Below are positions 61,138 through 64,000 of a stretch of 64,000 nucleotides of DNA, piece by piece. The notes under the pieces are model-generated. The model was not told the DNA's origin. It ran no database searches and saw nothing but the letters and a program-made list of their open reading frames with translations. The translations under genes were made by a program, and so were the position numbers. The stretch's first letter is position 1. The number at the start of each line of letters is the position of its first letter. Source of the stretch: Rhodobacterales bacterium (GTDB lineage: Bacteria; Pseudomonadota; Alphaproteobacteria; Rhizobiales; Stappiaceae); contig VIRH01000106.1 in the NCBI GenBank assembly GCA_008107755.1, forward strand, positions 82,637 through 146,636, written 5' to 3'.

Positions 61138-61860
61138 TTAACGCGCCCGACGTCTCGCATCGCGGGCGATCACCGCAAGCAGCGGCCTCGTCTGCTTGAT
61201 CGTCATGCCCGGCCTGATGCGCGGGTCGTAGAGCATGTTCAGGATGATCTGGTCGAAGATGGTGAAACGGCTGTGGCGGGAGGAATCGTTAAATACGGAG
61301 TGGGTCAGGTGCGAATCGTCGTTCATCGGACCAAGGCCCTGAAGCAGTTCCTCCACGAGGCAGCGCTTGAAAAGAAACTCTCCCTCATCGGAAACGATCA
61401 CCGCTGCCGAGCGCTTGATGCCGTTGGAACCGGACACCACGCGCACCAGACAGCGCCCGGGTACCTTGGCGCGCTGATCCTTGTAGATGTCCTTTCTGAC
61501 AACCGGTTCGTACTGATCCCTGTCGACGACGAAGACCTCGAAATTCGCAGCCTCGGGACTGGAGACGATCTCCGTGCTGATGTTGTCGATACGCCGTCCC
61601 ATTTCACCGATGAACCGGTCAACGGTCGGGCGCCGGTTCTTGCGCGCGAGATTGTGAACATAGAAGCGCACCGGTTTCGTGAATTTCTTGACCTGGTAGG
61701 GACGCCAGCTCCAGCTGCGGTATTCCAACCCGAAAACCGTCTTTTCAAAGCCGTAGATCAGCTCTTCGATCGTGAAGGTCTCGTCGCCAGCATGCACGGG
61801 GGCCGAGGTGACGAGAAAGATCGAGGCAAGAAGGGGCAGAAGGGAACGCAAACGTTTCAT
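61138..61860 (-). CDS. DUF2927 domain-containing secreted protein
   Basis: A 240-residue protein with a signal peptide 'MKRLRSLLPLLASIFLVTSA'. The DUF2927 pattern follows, including 'KPVRFYVHNLARKNRRPTVD', 'KRCLVEELLQGLGPMNDD' and 'FTIFDQIILNMLYDPRIRPG', which resembles a protease-like metal-binding region without a proven catalytic site. Function unknown. The ATG at 61860 is chosen because the signal peptide begins there; the ribosome site is weak. Confidence 0.85.
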   Translation of the reverse strand: MKRLRSLLPLLASIFLVTSAPVHAGDETFTIEELIYGFEKTVFGLEYRSWSWRPYQVKKFTKPVRFYVHNLARKNRRPTVDRFIGEMGRRIDNISTEIVSSPEAANFEVFVVDRDQYEPVVRKDIYKDQRAKVPGRCLVRVVSGSNGIKRSAAVIVSDEGEFLFKRCLVEELLQGLGPMNDDSHLTHSVFNDSSRHSRFTIFDQIILNMLYDPRIRPGMTIKQTRPLLAVIARDARRRAR

Positions 61861-62186
61861 GAAGGGCGGAGACCCGTGAGACTTGATTTCGTAAGAGCGC
61901 CGGTTGGGCGCTGAAAGCCGGTGTAGAAGCCCTTTTGTCATGCATGCAGACGTCGTTCTGCGCGCGTCCCGCTGTGCCCGTTTCGGTCCTGCCGATAAAG
62001 CAATGCCGCGCGATGTCGCGAAGATAGCCAATGGACCGGAGAGAGGGAAGCCAAGAAACCGTTACCCGTTCATTTAGCTTTTGTCGATTGCGTGCGATTG
62101 CGAAAAAACATTTCTTTAAACTTCGCGGTCTATAACCATCCCGATACGAAACGAACGAGCCTGCAGGGGCGAACACGGGAGTGGGC

Positions 62187-62942
62187 ATGGCCGCGGTGAA
62201 GAGATCCTTTCGGGCGGAAAGCTTGATGCACATGAAAACGGGGATCAATGATGACCCCGTTTTTGTTGACGAGCGCCGCCATCAGGAACTTATGAGCGAG
62301 ATTGCGTCTCTCAAGAAGATGATCCGATCCGGCGAAGGCCAGCAGGGCCAGCAGCCACTCGATCCTCAGGCGATGAGTGAGCAGTTTCTGTCGGAATTCC
62401 GGAAGGAAATGTCAGAGGCGGCCAAGCTCAAGGTCGAACTCGACGCTATCTACGAAGCGATTGCCCAGACCAAGAAGGAAATCGCAACCCTGCACCACAC
62501 CACCGGTGCGGAGGGCGAGGAGATGACGCGTGTCACCAACGAGCTCGACGCGGTCGTGATCGGTACAGAGGGCGCGACCGAGACGATTCTCTCCGCCGCT
62601 GAATACATCGACGAAACGGCGACCACGCTGTCGGGTCGGGTCGACAGGGACGATGCCGGGCTCACCTCCGACATCCAGGACAAGGTCGTCCAGATCTTCG
62701 AAGCCTGTAACTTCCAGGATTTGACCGGACAGCGCATCACCAAGGTCGTCGGCACGCTTCGTTTCATCGAGGACCGCATCATCCAGATGATGGACATCTG
62801 GGGCGGCATCGAAAGCTTCAAGGAAGTTTCCGTAGACGAGCGCGCCGCTCGCGAAGGCGACGAGGCTCTGCTCAACGGACCGTCGCTGGACACCGACATC
62901 GACGTGGCATCGCAGGACGATATCGACGCCCTCTTCGCCTGA
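62187..62942 (+). CDS. CheZ-family CheY-P phosphatase-like protein
   Basis: A 251-residue, helix-rich protein of the CheZ family. The catalytic segment 'ACNFQDLTGQRITKVVGTLR' retains D178 and Q182, equivalent to D143 and Q147 of E. coli CheZ that act on CheY-P. A long coiled-coil hairpin precedes it. The C-terminal 'SQDDIDALFA' resembles the CheY-binding peptide at the N-terminus of FliM and may dock phosphorylated receivers. No che, fli or receiver gene lies in the window, so the partner is not known. ATG at 62187 has GGGAG upstream. Confidence 0.88.
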   Translation: MAAVKRSFRAESLMHMKTGINDDPVFVDERRHQELMSEIASLKKMIRSGEGQQGQQPLDPQAMSEQFLSEFRKEMSEAAKLKVELDAIYEAIAQTKKEIATLHHTTGAEGEEMTRVTNELDAVVIGTEGATETILSAAEYIDETATTLSGRVDRDDAGLTSDIQDKVVQIFEACNFQDLTGQRITKVVGTLRFIEDRIIQMMDIWGGIESFKEVSVDERAAREGDEALLNGPSLDTDIDVASQDDIDALFA

Positions 62943-62963
62943 CGCATACCTCAATCCGCTTGC

Positions 62964-62991
62964 AAAACCCGGTCTTCTGGCCGGGTTTTTT
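62964..62991 (+). terminator. Terminator after CheZ-like gene
   Basis: AAAACCCGG-TCTTCTGG-CCGGGTTTT followed by TT: a 9-bp perfect stem 22 bp after the stop codon. Confidence 0.9.
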
Positions 62992-63083
62992 CGTGTCTGC
63001 GTTCGAGATGCGCCGCGCAGGGCTTGCGGTATGCCCTCCCGACCGGTACCAGTTGAGAACAAAGAGTGAATATCAGGTGAGAC

Positions 63084-63764
63084 ATGACCCAAGCCAAACC
63101 TGCCGCACCCGTTGCCGCCGTCCGCGATCCGGTTACCGGCCTTCTGGAAGGTGCCGATGGACGCAAGCGTTGCTGGTGGCACGGCGGGCTTGAGGATTAC
63201 CAGCGCTACCACGACACGGAGTGGGGATTTCCCGTCGACGAGGATCGGCGTCTCTTCGAGAAGATCTGCCTGGAAGGGTTCCAGTCGGGTCTGTCCTGGC
63301 TGACGATCCTGCGCAAGCGCGACGCCTTCCGCGCGGCCTTCGCCAATTTCGAGTTTGCGGAGGTCGCCCGGTTCACCGAGGCCGATGTCGAGCGCTGCCT
63401 GGCCGACGCGGGCATCGTTCGCCATCGCAAGAAGATCGAGTCGACCATCAACAATGCCAGGCGAGCGCTCGAGCTCAAGGCGGAGTTCGGAAGTCTTGCC
63501 GCCTATTTCTGGTCATTCGAACCGGCACCGGAAAACCGTCCGGAAACCCTCGATTTCGCAACCGCACGCACCCTCGCCAAGACCGAGGAAAGCACCGCGC
63601 TCTCAAAAGACCTGAAAAAACGGGGCTGGAGTTTCGTCGGCCCGACGACCGTCTATGCGTTCATGCAGTCCATGGGCATGGTCAATGACCATCTGGAAGG
63701 ATGCTTTTGCCGGGAAAAGGTGGAAAACGCCCGCGACGCCTTCGAACGGCCGACACGGACATAG
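63084..63764 (+). CDS. tag: DNA-3-methyladenine glycosylase I
   Basis: A 226-residue base-excision glycosylase that removes N3-methyladenine. The zinc-binding set is visible: Cys in 'KRCWWHGG', His in 'YQRYHDTEWGFPVDEDRRLF', and His/Cys in 'NDHLEGCFCRE'. The catalytic glutamate region 'LEGFQSGLSWLTILRKRDAF' and 'KKRGWSFVGPTTVYAFMQSM' match the family. A proline/alanine N-terminal extension of about 25 residues is unusual but small. Confidence 0.96.
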   Translation: MTQAKPAAPVAAVRDPVTGLLEGADGRKRCWWHGGLEDYQRYHDTEWGFPVDEDRRLFEKICLEGFQSGLSWLTILRKRDAFRAAFANFEFAEVARFTEADVERCLADAGIVRHRKKIESTINNARRALELKAEFGSLAAYFWSFEPAPENRPETLDFATARTLAKTEESTALSKDLKKRGWSFVGPTTVYAFMQSMGMVNDHLEGCFCREKVENARDAFERPTRT

Positions 63765-64000
63765 CGGATTTCCAGGACGGATTTGACGCGACCGTCTGGT
63801 TCTCCCGTCCTGCAAGGGTGAAGACGACCTCATCCGAGGAAGGCAGGCAAACCCGTCTTCAAGAAGGCACCTAGCTCCGAAGGCAGCCGCTCGCAGGCGT
63901 CGCCCAGTGAAGTACCTTCTGATGAGTGACTGGCCGTTTGGCCCATCCTTCGAGACAGCGCTGGGGCGCTTCCTCAGGATGAGGAGGAGGTTGGGGCCAT
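63765..64000. other. Non-coding end of window
   Basis: 236 bp after tag with no credible gene. It contains the palindromic repeat at 63943-63983 and little else. Confidence 0.5.
63943..63983. repeat. Palindromic intergenic repeat
   Basis: CATCCTTCGAGACAGCGC-TGGG-GCGCTTCCTCAGGATGAGG: inverted arms CATCCT/AGGATG and AGCGC/GCGCT. The form resembles the CATCCTTCGAGAC...CCTCAGGATGAGG repeats scattered through many alphaproteobacterial genomes. Confidence 0.65.

Noticed and set aside
1..64000. CRISPR array, prophage, integrase or conjugation genes
   Set aside because: No regularly spaced repeats, integrase motifs, phage structural genes or relaxase-like genes were recognised on either strand.

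Overview
The window reads as a piece of a GC-rich alphaproteobacterial chromosome. Several features point to the order Hyphomicrobiales (Rhizobiales): a plant-type glutamate-cysteine ligase, two phasins, a PdhS/PleC-type cell-cycle kinase, a diverged CheZ, DUF1127 paired with LysR genes, and a tRNA-His without an encoded G-1 and with A73. Several TRAP transporters suggest a marine, Stappiaceae-like member, but that narrower placement is inference. No rRNA, CRISPR array, prophage or conjugative module was seen. The window is mostly ordinary metabolic chromosome with a few accessory insertions.

Layout. 0-4.5 kb (minus): a ferric-iron ABC transporter with a permease and two tandem paralogous binding proteins, each preceded by an Irr/ICE-like dyad. 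4.5-9.9 kb (minus): a DUF4336 gene translationally coupled to a very large multi-PAS histidine kinase with long acidic linkers. 10.3-11.7 kb: two phasins, the second with a TGCA-rich PhaR-like operator. 11.8 kb: tRNA-His, then an AT-richer gene for a secreted ClpP-fold/SH3-like protein. 13.5-24 kb: small conserved genes, TauE/SafE, AzlCD, an APH-kinase fusion, a thiamine-diphosphate enzyme and a Pat-like acetyltransferase. 24.1-31.7 kb: a universal stress protein with an FNR/FixK box, then dctB-dctD-like regulators followed by a sigma-54 promoter and a TRAP transporter operon. 31.7-34 kb: DUF805 and an AT-rich orphan PD-(D/E)xK protein. 34-39.9 kb: xseA, rsmE, gshA, DUF937, and an ArsR-SRPBCC pair. 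40-44 kb: a second TRAP operon with its GntR regulator. 44-47.6 kb: DUF1127, two tandem LysR paralogs, a DMT exporter. 47.7-58.4 kb: a 2-hydroxyacid oxidation region (lldD with its FadR-type regulator, then glcD-glcE-[DUF4870 pseudogene]-glcF with a divergent LysR), with DUF3422 and cytochrome c genes between. 58.4-64 kb: ClC antiporter, L,D-transpeptidase, DUF2927, CheZ and Tag glycosylase.

Functionally the middle of the window is organised around uptake and oxidation of small organic acids. Two TRAP systems, one apparently under DctBD/sigma-54 control and one under a GntR regulator, sit near FMN lactate dehydrogenase and three-subunit glycolate oxidase. The clearest unusual structure is a 262-bp MITE-like element with inverted terminal repeats and a CTAG target duplication. 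It interrupts a DUF4870 gene inside the glc cluster; removing it in silico restores a complete frame. The best candidates for undescribed biology are the orphan PD-(D/E)xK protein at 32.5-33.9 kb and the giant acidic-linker kinase. No multi-gene system of unknown type could be demonstrated.
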